From: JADGRB01 sp036267635
GTDB taxonomy: Bacteria > Myxococcota_A > Polyangia > Fen-1088
Length of the DNA stretch: 64,000 nt
Direction: 5' to 3'
Assembly (NCBI GenBank): GCA_036267635.1
Contig: DATAVR010000017.1
Span: 1-64,000, forward strand
Both the position numbers and the translations under genes were made by a program. A model generated the notes under the pieces. It was not told the DNA's origin. It did not search any database and saw only the letters and a program-made list of their open reading frames with translations. Below, piece by piece: positions 1 to 8,167 of the stretch (the first letter of the stretch is position 1; each line of letters starts with the position of its first letter).

Positions 1-1216
1 GCACGCGCGCCACCTCGCGGTCGAGCTTCTCGGGCCGGATCGAACTGCGCACGGCTGACGCGATGTCGACGATGAGCGGCACGGTCAGAGCGAAGGTCAC
101 CGGGTCCGTCGGTCCTCCGGCGTCATCGTCCATATGCGGAAACGAGGGAGCCGAGCCGCCCAGAGCCGGCGCCAGGGCCGGCATTTCCCGCGAGCGCAGT
201 TGCGTCGAGGAGGAGCGCCGCTTGCGCGCGATCATGTAGCCGCCGCCGCCGCAAAGAGCGGAGAGACTCAAGAAGACGATGGTCGGAAATCCGGGAACGA
301 TGGCGAAGAGGAAGAGGATGGCGCTGGTGATCATCAGCGCCTTCGGCTCATGCACGAGCTGGCGCGAGATGTCGCTGCCGAGGTCCCGGTTATCATCGGA
401 GGCGACTCGGGTCACGATGAGGCCGGCGGTGATCGAGATCAACAGAGCGGGAATCTGCGACACGAGTCCGTCGCCGATCGTGAGCAGCGAGTAGCGCTGC
501 ATGGCTTCGCTGACTCCCATGCCGTTCTGCATGGTCCCGATGGCGATGCCGCCGATCATGTTCACCGCGATGATGATCAGGCCGGCGACGGCGTCGCCTT
601 TGACGAACTTCATGGCGCCGTCCATCGACCCGAACAGCTGCGACTCGCGCGCCAGCGCCGCGCGCCGCCGCCGCGCCTCGTTGTGGTCGATGTGGCCGGC
701 GCGCAGCTCGGCGTCGATCGACATCTGCTTGCCCGGCATGGCGTCGAGCGTGAAGCGCGCCGCCACCTCGGCCACCCGCTCGGAGCCCTTCGAAACGACC
801 AAGAACTGGATCATCGTCAGGATCAGGAAGATCACCGCGCCGACCACCAGGTTGCCGGCGACCACGAAGTTTCCGAACGCGCGGATCACCTCGCCCGCGT
901 CGGCGCGCAGCAAGATGAGGCGGGTCGCGGACACCTCCAGCGCCAGCCGAAACAGCGTCGTCAACAGCAACAGCGTGGGGAAGGTGGCGATCTTCAGCGC
1001 GTCGCTCACGTAAATGGCGACGAGCAACAACGTCACCGCGGCCGCGATGTTCACCGAGATGAGCAGGTCGAGGAGAGGCGTCGGCAGCGGGACGATCATC
1101 ATCCCGACGATCGAGACGACCAGCCCGGCCAGCGCCAGGTCGGCGTAGCGCGACAGGAGCCCCCGCACGTCGCCCGACCGCAAGAGCCCCACCGCCTCGC
1201 CCGTCCGCTTGTTCAC
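1..1216 (-). CDS. sctV: Type III secretion export gate protein SctV (3' end outside window)
   Basis: About 405 residues are visible from a GTG start (1216-1214); the gene runs off the left edge. It belongs to the FHIPEP/LcrD family, the large inner-membrane export gate of type III secretion, which selects substrates through a cytoplasmic C-terminal domain. The N-terminal half has about seven membrane helices. Family landmarks are seen: FRLALEVSATRLILL, a KGSERVAEVAARFTLDAMPG block, and LFGSMDGAMKFVKGDA. Flagellar FlhA normally has KGAGRIAEV and FYGAMDGASKFVRGD at those places, so this reads as the injectisome type. The start of the cytoplasmic domain is near the edge. The upstream same-strand neighbour is a glycosyltransferase 31 bases away, so other secretion genes, if present, lie to the left. 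M. xanthus uses a needleless type III-like machine in predation; a similar role here is inference. Confidence 0.88.
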   Translation of the reverse strand, partial: MNKRTGEAVGLLRSGDVRGLLSRYADLALAGLVVSIVGMMIVPLPTPLLDLLISVNIAAAVTLLLVAIYVSDALKIATFPTLLLLTTLFRLALEVSATRLILLRADAGEVIRAFGNFVVAGNLVVGAVIFLILTMIQFLVVSKGSERVAEVAARFTLDAMPGKQMSIDAELRAGHIDHNEARRRRAALARESQLFGSMDGAMKFVKGDAVAGLIIIAVNMIGGIAIGTMQNGMGVSEAMQRYSLLTIGDGLVSQIPALLISITAGLIVTRVASDDNRDLGSDISRQLVHEPKALMITSAILFLFAIVPGFPTIVFLSLSALCGGGGYMIARKRRSSSTQLRSREMPALAPALGGSAPSFPHMDDDAGGPTDPVTFALTVPLIVDIASAVRSSIRPEKLDREVARV

Positions 1217-1247
1217 GCCCGGGGCATATCCCCGCGAGGCGGGGCCG

Positions 1248-2933
1248 TCAAGACGGCTGGCAGTAGACCAGGAAGCGGCTCGGCGTCCCGCCGTCGTGGA
1301 AGCAGCGGGGCCAGCCCAAAAACGCCAGCGCGCCGTGCGCGTCGGTCCCGGACGAGAGCTTGTCCTGATACGTGACGTACTCCGCGCCCTCGCGGTCGAT
1401 GAGCACTTTGTGGACGTGCTCCTGGCGCATGAAGCCCAGCATCTCGAGCGCCGGGGTGCCGTACCAGAAGGGCCAGCGGGCGTCGGTGTCGGGGCGCGGC
1501 ACGTCCCAGGTCGAGTAGTAGCTCTGATAGGGCATGGCGAATCGCTCGCCGGGCGCGAGGTGGTCCGCGAACCAGAGCGATGTCTCGTGCCACCGCGGCT
1601 CCGTCTCGTAAAGGCTGCGCGGGTTGCGGGCGAAGGCGGCGGGCGCCGCCAGCGCGAAGCGGACCACGAAAAACAGCGCCAGCACTCCGACCGCCAGGCG
1701 TCCAGCGTCGACCCGCGGGAAGCGCGCCGCGACAAAGCCGCGCAGCCGCGGCCACAACCCCTCGAACAGCTCGTGCACCGCGAAGGGAATCAACGTCACC
1801 ACGTAGGGCACGACGTAGCGGACCTGAAGCTCGGTCGCGCCGCTCGCGGCCACCGACAGCGCCACGAAATAGAAGGCCAGCGTCGACAGCACCGCGACCA
1901 CCTCGACCCGGCGGCCGGCCTGCCAGCGCCGCCGCAGGCCGAGGCCCGCCAGCACCAAGAGGCCGAGGCCCGGCACGACGCGCGCGATCTGGTTCTGGAA
2001 CAGCAGGCCAGACGTGTAGCAGAGGAGGCCAATGAACAGGCCCACCCCGCGCACCATCTTCACCACGAACTGCCACAGCGAGTGCGTTTGCAGGTACCAG
2101 ACGAAGCCCGCCTTGCTGTACTCCGGCGTCAGCTCCATTGCCCAGACGTCCTGCCACTTGTCGAGCCAGATCTGCGGCGCGTTGAAGTTGTAGAACGGGC
2201 TGCCGTAGACCCTCACGTTGCGCACCAGTAAGAAGGACGACGCCAACACGAACCCGCACGCCGCCGCATAGAGGATGGGCCGCCGCGGCAGCGTGAAGCG
2301 GTGCTTGTAGAACGACACGGCGCAGAGCCCCACCCAGAGCAGGTGGCCGCTCCCCTTGGTGATGAACGCCAGCCCCACCAGCGCCCCTGCCCCGAGCCAG
2401 TGGCCGAAGCCGCGCTCCTGCCAGCAGGCAAACGCGTAGATGGCGGCGAAGGTCAGCGCCGAGAACAGCAGATCGTGCATCAGCCGCGCGCCGTACTCGG
2501 GCATGACCGAAAGCAGCGTCACGGCGATCGCCGAGCCGACCCCCACCCGCCGCGAGAACACGCGCGCCGCGATGAGGCCGACCACCGCGATCAGGAGGAG
2601 CGCCGTCCCGTGCTCGACCAGCTTGGCGTCGGCGAAGGCGTGCGGCTCGTCGCTGACGATGGGCGCGATGAAGAACTGATAGAGCGGCGGCCGGTTCCCC
2701 TCCTTGCAGCGCCCCTGCCAGTAGCAGCGGATGACGCGGGCCACCCCCCCCTCATGCGCGAAGTCGCGCGAGATGGCGAGGTACCTGACCTCGTCGTAGC
2801 GCGGGGAGATGCGGGCGGCCGACATCTGCAGCACCTGCGCGCCGAGCGCGGCGACGGAGAGGGCGACGAGCAGCGTCGAAGCGCGCCGGGCATTCACGGT
2901 CTGGAGATAGACCGCGCGCCGACCCTCGGTCAA
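1248..2933 (-). CDS. GT-C membrane glycosyltransferase (family 39-like)
   Basis: A 561-residue polytopic membrane protein with about ten hydrophobic segments. An acidic DE pair (RYDEVRYL) lies just after the first helix, at the place where PMT/ArnT-type GT-C enzymes hold the catalytic acid. These enzymes move a sugar from a polyprenyl-phosphate carrier to protein, lipid A or another acceptor on the outer face of the inner membrane. The C-terminal 130 residues form a soluble periplasmic domain ending in FLVYCQPS. The TTG start at 2933 is chosen because GGGGAG lies five bases upstream; a GTG at 2897 is the alternative. The acceptor cannot be told from sequence. It is upstream of and probably co-transcribed with sctV. 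Confidence 0.75.
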   Translation of the reverse strand: MTEGRRAVYLQTVNARRASTLLVALSVAALGAQVLQMSAARISPRYDEVRYLAISRDFAHEGGVARVIRCYWQGRCKEGNRPPLYQFFIAPIVSDEPHAFADAKLVEHGTALLLIAVVGLIAARVFSRRVGVGSAIAVTLLSVMPEYGARLMHDLLFSALTFAAIYAFACWQERGFGHWLGAGALVGLAFITKGSGHLLWVGLCAVSFYKHRFTLPRRPILYAAACGFVLASSFLLVRNVRVYGSPFYNFNAPQIWLDKWQDVWAMELTPEYSKAGFVWYLQTHSLWQFVVKMVRGVGLFIGLLCYTSGLLFQNQIARVVPGLGLLVLAGLGLRRRWQAGRRVEVVAVLSTLAFYFVALSVAASGATELQVRYVVPYVVTLIPFAVHELFEGLWPRLRGFVAARFPRVDAGRLAVGVLALFFVVRFALAAPAAFARNPRSLYETEPRWHETSLWFADHLAPGERFAMPYQSYYSTWDVPRPDTDARWPFWYGTPALEMLGFMRQEHVHKVLIDREGAEYVTYQDKLSSGTDAHGALAFLGWPRCFHDGGTPSRFLVYCQPS

Positions 2934-2987
2934 GCGGGCTCCCCGACGGTTTCTTTACAAAACCCCACCAGCGGCGAAGATCGCAAG

Positions 2988-3635
2988 ATGAGGCGATGGT
3001 TGGCGCTCGGCGTCGGCGCTGTCTGGATCACCACGGCCAGCTGCAGCGGCAGCTCGGGAACGGCGTGCGGGCAGGCGGCGCCCTGCGGCGGCAACGTGGT
3101 GGGGAGCTGGTCGATCGTCGGGTCTTGTTTGTCGCCATCCGGGATGTTCTCCACCGACAGGGACGCTCTCTTCGGGCAGTTCTGTACCGGCGGCACCAAC
3201 AGCTCCGCCGACGTCAAAGGGGACGACTCCACCACCTCCTGGGTCGGCGCCTGGTCCTTCAGCTCGACGATGACCTACACGGTTTCGATCCTGGCGAGCG
3301 TGCACGAGACGTTCACCTGCGACGACGGCGAGACCTGCTCGGCGCTCGACAGTGCGATCAAGGCGGCCCAGAGCACCTATCCCACCATTCAATCGGCCGG
3401 CTGCGCGGCCGCCGGCGGCAGCGGCGCCTGCAATTGCACCGTCGAATGGGCCTCCTTCAACGACGATTCCGGGACCTACGCCGACAACGGCACGGCGCTC
3501 TCGTTGGCGGCGACCTCCGGTCTGCCGACCGCCCAGATCGGCTACTGCGTCCAGGGGAACACGATGCACTGGATCCCGACGGAGAGCGTCGCCTCCGGGC
3601 CACCGTTCCCCGACATCGTGGCCGAGCGACAATGA
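2988..3635 (+). CDS. Secreted lipoprotein of unknown function
   Basis: A 215-residue protein with an N-terminal lipoprotein signal: charged MRR, hydrophobic core, then TASC with Cys19 as the likely lipidated residue. The mature part is rich in Ser, Thr, Gly and Cys and has no motif I recognise. About eight more Cys (for example CDDGETC and CNCTVEW) suggest a disulfide-stabilised extracytoplasmic beta-rich fold. The ATG at 2988 is chosen because the signal peptide begins there; the open frame extends upstream without meaning. It is divergent from the glycosyltransferase at 2933 across 54 bases that should hold both promoters. Confidence 0.65.
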   Translation: MRRWLALGVGAVWITTASCSGSSGTACGQAAPCGGNVVGSWSIVGSCLSPSGMFSTDRDALFGQFCTGGTNSSADVKGDDSTTSWVGAWSFSSTMTYTVSILASVHETFTCDDGETCSALDSAIKAAQSTYPTIQSAGCAAAGGSGACNCTVEWASFNDDSGTYADNGTALSLAATSGLPTAQIGYCVQGNTMHWIPTESVASGPPFPDIVAERQ

Positions 3636-3669
3636 CGCCCTGAGGCCGTGGGCCGGCCCTGCCGCGCCC

Positions 3670-3888
3670 CTACCAGCCGAGCCGAACAGCCAGCCAGAGC
3701 GCGGCCAACAACCCGACGGCGATCAGCGCGTTCGCCAGCACACCGGAGACGAAGTACGGGTAGATGAGCATCGCCAGGCCGACCAGGATCTGCGGCACGC
3801 GCGCGAACTTGCGCCCGTAGTTCAGCAGGATGAAGCCGACCGACGAGACGATCAGCGAGGCGATGATCCAGCCGGCGTCGAAGTGCAC
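3670..3888 (-). CDS. Small conserved membrane protein, 72 residues
   Basis: A short protein from a GTG start with two to three hydrophobic segments (WIIASLIVSSVGFILLNYG, then ILVGLAMLIYPYFVSG, then a C-terminal helix). The pattern (I/V)ASLIVSSVGF...YG(R/K)...P(Q)...L(A)MLIYPYFV matches a small family of two-to-three-helix inner-membrane proteins found widely in proteobacteria, with no known function. It follows doxX on the same strand with 34 bases between them, so the two may be co-transcribed. Confidence 0.65.
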   Translation of the reverse strand: MHFDAGWIIASLIVSSVGFILLNYGRKFARVPQILVGLAMLIYPYFVSGVLANALIAVGLLAALWLAVRLGW

Positions 3889-3922
3889 GATCTGAGTATA
3901 AGCCGCCCCGGGGCCAAACGCT

Positions 3923-4384
3923 TCAGGCCATCCAGCGCGGGAAACGCGCCCGCAGGAGCGCGTCGAGGCCGAGGACGCGCCCGGGCGGCGCGACGAGGAA
4001 GACCACGAAGATCGCCCCCATCAAGAGCGCGTTGCCCGGCGGCACCAGCCCCTGCCCGCTGCCGAAGGCGATCGAGAACAGCATGAGCGCGCCCAGAAAT
4101 GCCGCGAGGCGGGTGAGGAGGCCGAGCAGCATCGACAGTCCGATCGAGAGCTCCCCGAGGGTGATGAGCGCGCCGAAGATCTTGGGGTGCGCCCGCGCCG
4201 TCTGGACGACCGGGACGAAGAACGCGTAGGTCTTGTTCGACTCGATCCAGCCGTCGAGCATGCCGAGCAGCGGCGTGCCGTGCAGCCATCCGTGCTGCAG
4301 CTTCCCCCAGCCTTCGAGGAGGAGAATCAACCCGCAGAAAATTCGCAGCGGAACCAGATATCCGAGCGGAATGCGCTCGCCCAT
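3923..4384 (-). CDS. DoxX family membrane protein
   Basis: A 153-residue protein with four hydrophobic helices and the DoxX-type layout: LRIFCGLILLLEGWGKL at the start, a GELSIGLSMLLGLLTRLAA block in the third helix, and a final helix rich in Val and Phe. DoxX proteins are quinone- or thiosulfate-oxidation-related or redox-associated membrane proteins; most members have no proven activity. The start is ATG at 4384. The upstream neighbour thyX is divergent, 87 bases away. Confidence 0.8.
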   Translation of the reverse strand: MGERIPLGYLVPLRIFCGLILLLEGWGKLQHGWLHGTPLLGMLDGWIESNKTYAFFVPVVQTARAHPKIFGALITLGELSIGLSMLLGLLTRLAAFLGALMLFSIAFGSGQGLVPPGNALLMGAIFVVFLVAPPGRVLGLDALLRARFPRWMA

Positions 4385-4471
4385 CCGCTCACCTTAGCGG
4401 GTCGCGCGGCTCCTGCAAGTTGTTCGCCGACCGGCGTGCAAGCGCCGTGGTCCAGGTGTTAACGTCCGGCC

Positions 4472-5464
4472 GTGACGGAGACCAAGCGACCGACCAGCCC
4501 GGAAGCGGAAGAGATCCTGGGACTTTATTTCCCCGTGCTCGATCACGGCTTCGTGTCGCTGGTCGACTACATGGGAACCGACGAGTGCGTCGAGCGCGCG
4601 GCGCGCGTCAGCTACGGCTACGGAACGCGGCAGCGCAGCGCCACGCGCGGGCTCCTGCGCTACCTGCGGCGCCACAAGCACACCACGCCCAGCGAGATGG
4701 TGGAGCTCAAGTTCCACTGCTGTATGCCCATGTTCATCGCGCGGCAATGGATCCGCCATCGGACGGCCAACGTGAACGAGTACTCCGGGCGTTACTCGCT
4801 GATGCCGATGCTGTTCTACACGCCGGACGCGGCGCAGCTGCAGACGCAGAGCCGCCAGAACAACCAGGGGCGCAGCGGCCAGGCGGTCGGCGCCGGCGTC
4901 CACGCCGAGGCGCTCCGGCGCTGGGAATCGATCCGCCGCGAGAGCACCGAGGCCTATTCGTGGCTGACCGGGAACGAGGTCGCGCGCGAGCTGGCCCGTA
5001 TCGATCTGCCGCTCTCGACCTACACGCAGTGGTACTGGAAGATCGACCTGCACAACCTGCTCCACTTCCTGACCTTGCGCGTGGATGCGCACGCGCAGTG
5101 GGAGATCCAGGAGTACGGGCGCGTGATGGCCGGGATGCTCAAGCGCGTGGCGCCGCTGTCATACGAGGCCTGGATCGACTACGACGTCTGCGGGACACAC
5201 GTCTCACGCGGCGAGCTCGAATCGCTGCGCGCGCTGGTCAAGATGGAGAACGACGGTCTCGTGTCGGCCGGCGGCCGGCTCGATCGCGCCGCGCTCGGCG
5301 AGCGGAATCTCTCCAAGCGCGAGATCGACGAGCTCTTCGCCAAGCTGGCGCCCTCGCCCGCCCTCCCCGACTTCAACCTCGACCCCGCCGCCGCCCGCCC
5401 CGCCGAGCACTTCGCCAAGCGCTTCGCAGAGGCAGTCCCGAGCGGCGAAAGACCTACCGAATAG
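4472..5464 (+). CDS. thyX: Flavin-dependent thymidylate synthase ThyX
   Basis: Makes dTMP from dUMP using methylene-tetrahydrofolate, FAD and NADPH. The ThyX signature is present as RHRTANVNEYSGRY at residues 95-108, a common variant of RHRxxSxNExSxRY. A downstream DLHNLLHFLTLRVDAHAQWEI block gives the flavin and dUMP contacts. At 330 residues it is longer than compact actinobacterial ThyX (about 250); the extra length is a C-terminal tail after residue 250. Such tails occur in several proteobacterial ThyX proteins. The start is GTG at 4472. The gene stops six bases before the convergent lipoprotein gene at 5471. No thyA is seen in the window. Confidence 0.95.
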   Translation: MTETKRPTSPEAEEILGLYFPVLDHGFVSLVDYMGTDECVERAARVSYGYGTRQRSATRGLLRYLRRHKHTTPSEMVELKFHCCMPMFIARQWIRHRTANVNEYSGRYSLMPMLFYTPDAAQLQTQSRQNNQGRSGQAVGAGVHAEALRRWESIRRESTEAYSWLTGNEVARELARIDLPLSTYTQWYWKIDLHNLLHFLTLRVDAHAQWEIQEYGRVMAGMLKRVAPLSYEAWIDYDVCGTHVSRGELESLRALVKMENDGLVSAGGRLDRAALGERNLSKREIDELFAKLAPSPALPDFNLDPAAARPAEHFAKRFAEAVPSGERPTE

Positions 5465-5470
5465 CCGCGC

Positions 5471-6121
5471 TCACTGCGCCAGGCAGCTTTGGCGTGGCGT
5501 GGCGCAGTCGGTTTGAAAGCAGGTGTTACAACCCGGCCCGCTCGCACCAGCACAGGCCGTCGCGCACTCGTTCGAGGCGCACGAGTCGATCCCCAACAGC
5601 AAGCCCGCCACCGTCGGGGAAGCTGCCGTCGCGCAGGCGCACTTGCACGCGGCACCGGAGCCATTGGTGTTGCACGTCCCCTCGCAAGTATCGGTGGCGG
5701 CGCAGGTCGCTGAGCCGCTGGGGATGCCCCCACCGCCAGGGCAATCCGTAGCGGCGACAGCTTGGAAGTAGCACATGGCCAGCGCGTTACAGTCGCTGGC
5801 CGCGGCGCCCAGGCAGCTCTTGTAGCTGGCGCTGCTGGCTGTGCAGTCGGCGCTGCAGCTCGCGCTGGTGGTGACGCCGCACGAGGCGAACGTCGCGCAG
5901 GCGGCCGCGCAGAGCGCCTGATCATTGCCACCGCCCGCTCCGCCGTTGCCCGCCGCGCCGCCGCCATTTCCACCAGCTCCCACCACGCTGGACCCGCCCT
6001 GCCCCGCCACGGCCGCAATGCCGCCGCCACCACCGGCTGCGCTCCCGTCCGAGGCTCCGGTCTTACCCGCGCTGGAGCAGGCAGAGACAACCAGAGCTCC
6101 CACCAGCAACGCGCGCCTCAT
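5471..6121 (-). CDS. Cys-rich lipoprotein with Gly-rich stalk
   Basis: A 216-residue protein. The signal peptide MRRALLVGALVVSAC ends in a lipobox with Cys15. A 45-residue Gly/Ala/Ser stalk follows, then a domain with about 22 Cys in regularly spaced pairs (CAAACATFASCG, CSADC, CNTNGSGAACKCAC, CNTCF). The domain looks like a disulfide-knotted extracellular module; I cannot name a family. It is the last gene of a minus-strand run with the Lgt-like and Cys/Asp-tailed genes, 55 bases after the Lgt-like stop. Confidence 0.65.
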   Translation of the reverse strand: MRRALLVGALVVSACSSAGKTGASDGSAAGGGGGIAAVAGQGGSSVVGAGGNGGGAAGNGGAGGGNDQALCAAACATFASCGVTTSASCSADCTASSASYKSCLGAAASDCNALAMCYFQAVAATDCPGGGGIPSGSATCAATDTCEGTCNTNGSGAACKCACATAASPTVAGLLLGIDSCASNECATACAGASGPGCNTCFQTDCATPRQSCLAQ

Positions 6122-6176
6122 CCTCGCCGTCTAGCGCGACCGATCTGCCGATGACAAGAAACCTCGATCGCCTCAC

Positions 6177-7007
6177 TCAAGCCAACTGAGATGCACGGAT
6201 CGCGACCGAGGAGCGGCGACGGACCCAAGCAACGACCAGCGCCGCGACGATGCCGACCGAGACCCACTGCGCCGTCGAGAGGCCGAGCGCTTGGCCGCGG
6301 TCGGGGTCACCCCGGAGAAACTCGATGGCGAAGCGACCGACGGCGTAGATGCCGAGGAACGTCGCGAACGCCCGCCCGTCGCGGCGACCGCGCGCGACCG
6401 AAACCGCGGAGAGCGCGGCCGCGAGCAGGCCGACGGCCGCCTCGTAAAGCTCGGTCGGGTGGACGGGCAGGCTGGGGGCGCCGCGCGGGACGAACCCACG
6501 ACGCGCGTGATCGAGCGCGGCCAGGCTGCCGGGCGGAAACCGAACGCCCCAGCCATGCGCGGTGGGGAGGCCGTAGTCGCACCCGGCCAGGAAGCAGCCG
6601 GTCCGCACCAGCGCGAAGGTGAGCCCGACGCCGATCGCGACCCGGTCGAAGAACGGCGCCAGCGGCTGCCGCGCGCGGTGGAGATAGAGCGCAGCGGCGC
6701 CGATCGCAAACAGCAGCCCGCCGTACGCGGCCCGACCGGGATTCAAGACCGGGCGCCACGAGGCCGCGGCCACCGCCGCCGGGACCGCGCGCAGCGCTTC
6801 GAACAGGTAGCCGCCGCAGAGCGCCCCGACGTAGGCCGCGGCGATCGCGTAGCCGGTGTGCTTGCGCGAGCTGCGGTCGCGGGCCGCCAGGTGGAGGGCC
6901 AGCGCCGAGCCGATCAGCGTGGCGATCGACGCGAGCTGGAAGTATTCGGGCGCCAGCCAGGCTGGCAGCCCGTGGCGCATTAACCAGTCGACGAGCAACG
7001 GTCTCAT
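6177..7007 (-). CDS. Divergent prolipoprotein diacylglyceryl transferase (Lgt) family protein
   Basis: A 276-residue polytopic membrane protein with about seven helices and the Lgt layout. Kept from Lgt are the Arg of the signature loop (VRTGCFLAGCDYG, where E. coli has GRLGNFINGELWG) and the late GRFAIEFLRGD block that carries the second essential Arg. Changed are the Asn and Glu of the signature, both Cys here, and the usual HGG motif, which reads YGG. That GCFxxGC form marks a side branch of Lgt-like proteins and may mean a different substrate. It starts at ATG 7007, overlapping the upstream stop by four bases (ATGA), so it is translationally coupled to the Cys/Asp-tailed gene. Whether it is the genome's only Lgt cannot be told here. 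Confidence 0.78.
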   Translation of the reverse strand: MRPLLVDWLMRHGLPAWLAPEYFQLASIATLIGSALALHLAARDRSSRKHTGYAIAAAYVGALCGGYLFEALRAVPAAVAAASWRPVLNPGRAAYGGLLFAIGAAALYLHRARQPLAPFFDRVAIGVGLTFALVRTGCFLAGCDYGLPTAHGWGVRFPPGSLAALDHARRGFVPRGAPSLPVHPTELYEAAVGLLAAALSAVSVARGRRDGRAFATFLGIYAVGRFAIEFLRGDPDRGQALGLSTAQWVSVGIVAALVVAWVRRRSSVAIRASQLA

Positions 7008-8032
7008 CGCCGCCGTCCGATCAGGAAACCGAGCGGCGCCAGCACCCAGACGATCGTGGCGGCGCGGGGGCGCTCGCGGCCGGGCGCCATCCGGCAACTG
7101 CCGTCGTCGGGCGGCGTGCTGCACGAGTCGTCAGATCCGTCGTCGGTGCTGCTGCAGGAGTCGTCCTCGCCGTCGCTGGTGTCGCAGCTGTCGCTCGACG
7201 CCGCGCAGCCGTCCGAGCCGGCTGCACAGGCGTCCCAGAAACTCGGGCCAGGCGGAGGCGGAGAAGGTGGTGGTGGTGGCAGCGGTGGCACAATGGTGCC
7301 CGCGTCGAAGGCCGGATAGGCCAGGTCGTCCGGCGCGCGGCCTCCGTCGAAGGATTCGATGGTTGCGGCCGGCGCGACCGCCGCCGGCGGCGAGGGGACG
7401 GCGGCAGAGGTGACATCGCCGGCCGCGCGCCCGGTCTGCACGTCTGGCGCCCCGCTGTCCCCGATCTCCGCGCCCGGCGCCAGCGCCACCAGCCAAGCGG
7501 CATTGACATAGATGGTCTGGCCGATCGCGACGGCGCCGGCCGGCCAGCCGACGACCCGTTCGAGCCGACGCGCCCCGGACGCCTCGAGAATCGCGCGCAG
7601 TGGCGCCGCCGCCGCCCCCGACATCGCGCGCGCCTCGAGCGCCGCCGTGGTCGTCGCCACCTCGCCCTCGAGTGCCGGCAATGGATCCCCGTCGGCCGCG
7701 CCCGCCGTGGCCACGACTGTACGCGCGACGCCGTCGCCGATCGCGACGATCACCACCGCGTCGGCGCCCCGGCGTGCGCGGACGTCATCCAGCGCCGCGA
7801 TCTCGGCGGCGGGGGTTTTGGCCTCGACGACCGTGTCGGCGGTGGCCTGCTCCGCAGCCGCGGCGTCGAACCGCGCTGCGAGGCGCTGGCGCGCCGAATC
7901 GCCCAGCTCGGCGACCACCGCCGGATCGGCGCGCAGAGCGTCCCGCAGCGGCAGCTCGTCGAGCGGCGGGGCCCCGTCTGCACACCCGACGACGACCAAC
8001 AACGACAGCAAAGTCCACCGCACGCCAGGCAT
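7004..8032 (-). CDS. Lipoprotein with Cys/Asp-rich tail and MYXO-CTERM-like end
   Basis: A 342-residue protein. The signal sequence MPGVRWTLLSLLVVVGC has a lipobox Cys. An alpha/beta region of about 170 residues follows (GADAVVIVAIGDGVARTVV, then a WPAGAVAIGQTIYVNAAWL segment), then a Pro-rich linker, then a 60-residue tail rich in Cys, Asp and Ser. It ends in a hydrophobic helix and a GRRR terminus. Cys, then PG, a helix and an Arg cluster resembles the MYXO-CTERM sorting signal of myxobacteria. The ATG at 8032 is chosen for the signal peptide. The stop overlaps the start of the Lgt-like gene. No known domain is recognised. Confidence 0.62.
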   Translation of the reverse strand: MPGVRWTLLSLLVVVGCADGAPPLDELPLRDALRADPAVVAELGDSARQRLAARFDAAAAEQATADTVVEAKTPAAEIAALDDVRARRGADAVVIVAIGDGVARTVVATAGAADGDPLPALEGEVATTTAALEARAMSGAAAAPLRAILEASGARRLERVVGWPAGAVAIGQTIYVNAAWLVALAPGAEIGDSGAPDVQTGRAAGDVTSAAVPSPPAAVAPAATIESFDGGRAPDDLAYPAFDAGTIVPPLPPPPPSPPPPGPSFWDACAAGSDGCAASSDSCDTSDGEDDSCSSTDDGSDDSCSTPPDDGSCRMAPGRERPRAATIVWVLAPLGFLIGRRR

Positions 8033-8167
8033 CGGCGCCCATCTACGCAAACACGGTGCCAGCGCAACGCCCCGATTTCCCGGCGAGCGCCCGCCAGGAC
8101 CGTGACCGCACGACGACACACGCGACGCCGGGTGAGGCGCCCTGAACGTGCGACGTGCGGGGGTCGG

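Noticed and set aside
6122..6176. TTGTCA on the minus strand as a promoter for the Cys-rich lipoprotein
   Set aside because: No acceptable -10 at the right spacing; co-transcription with the Lgt-like gene is simpler.
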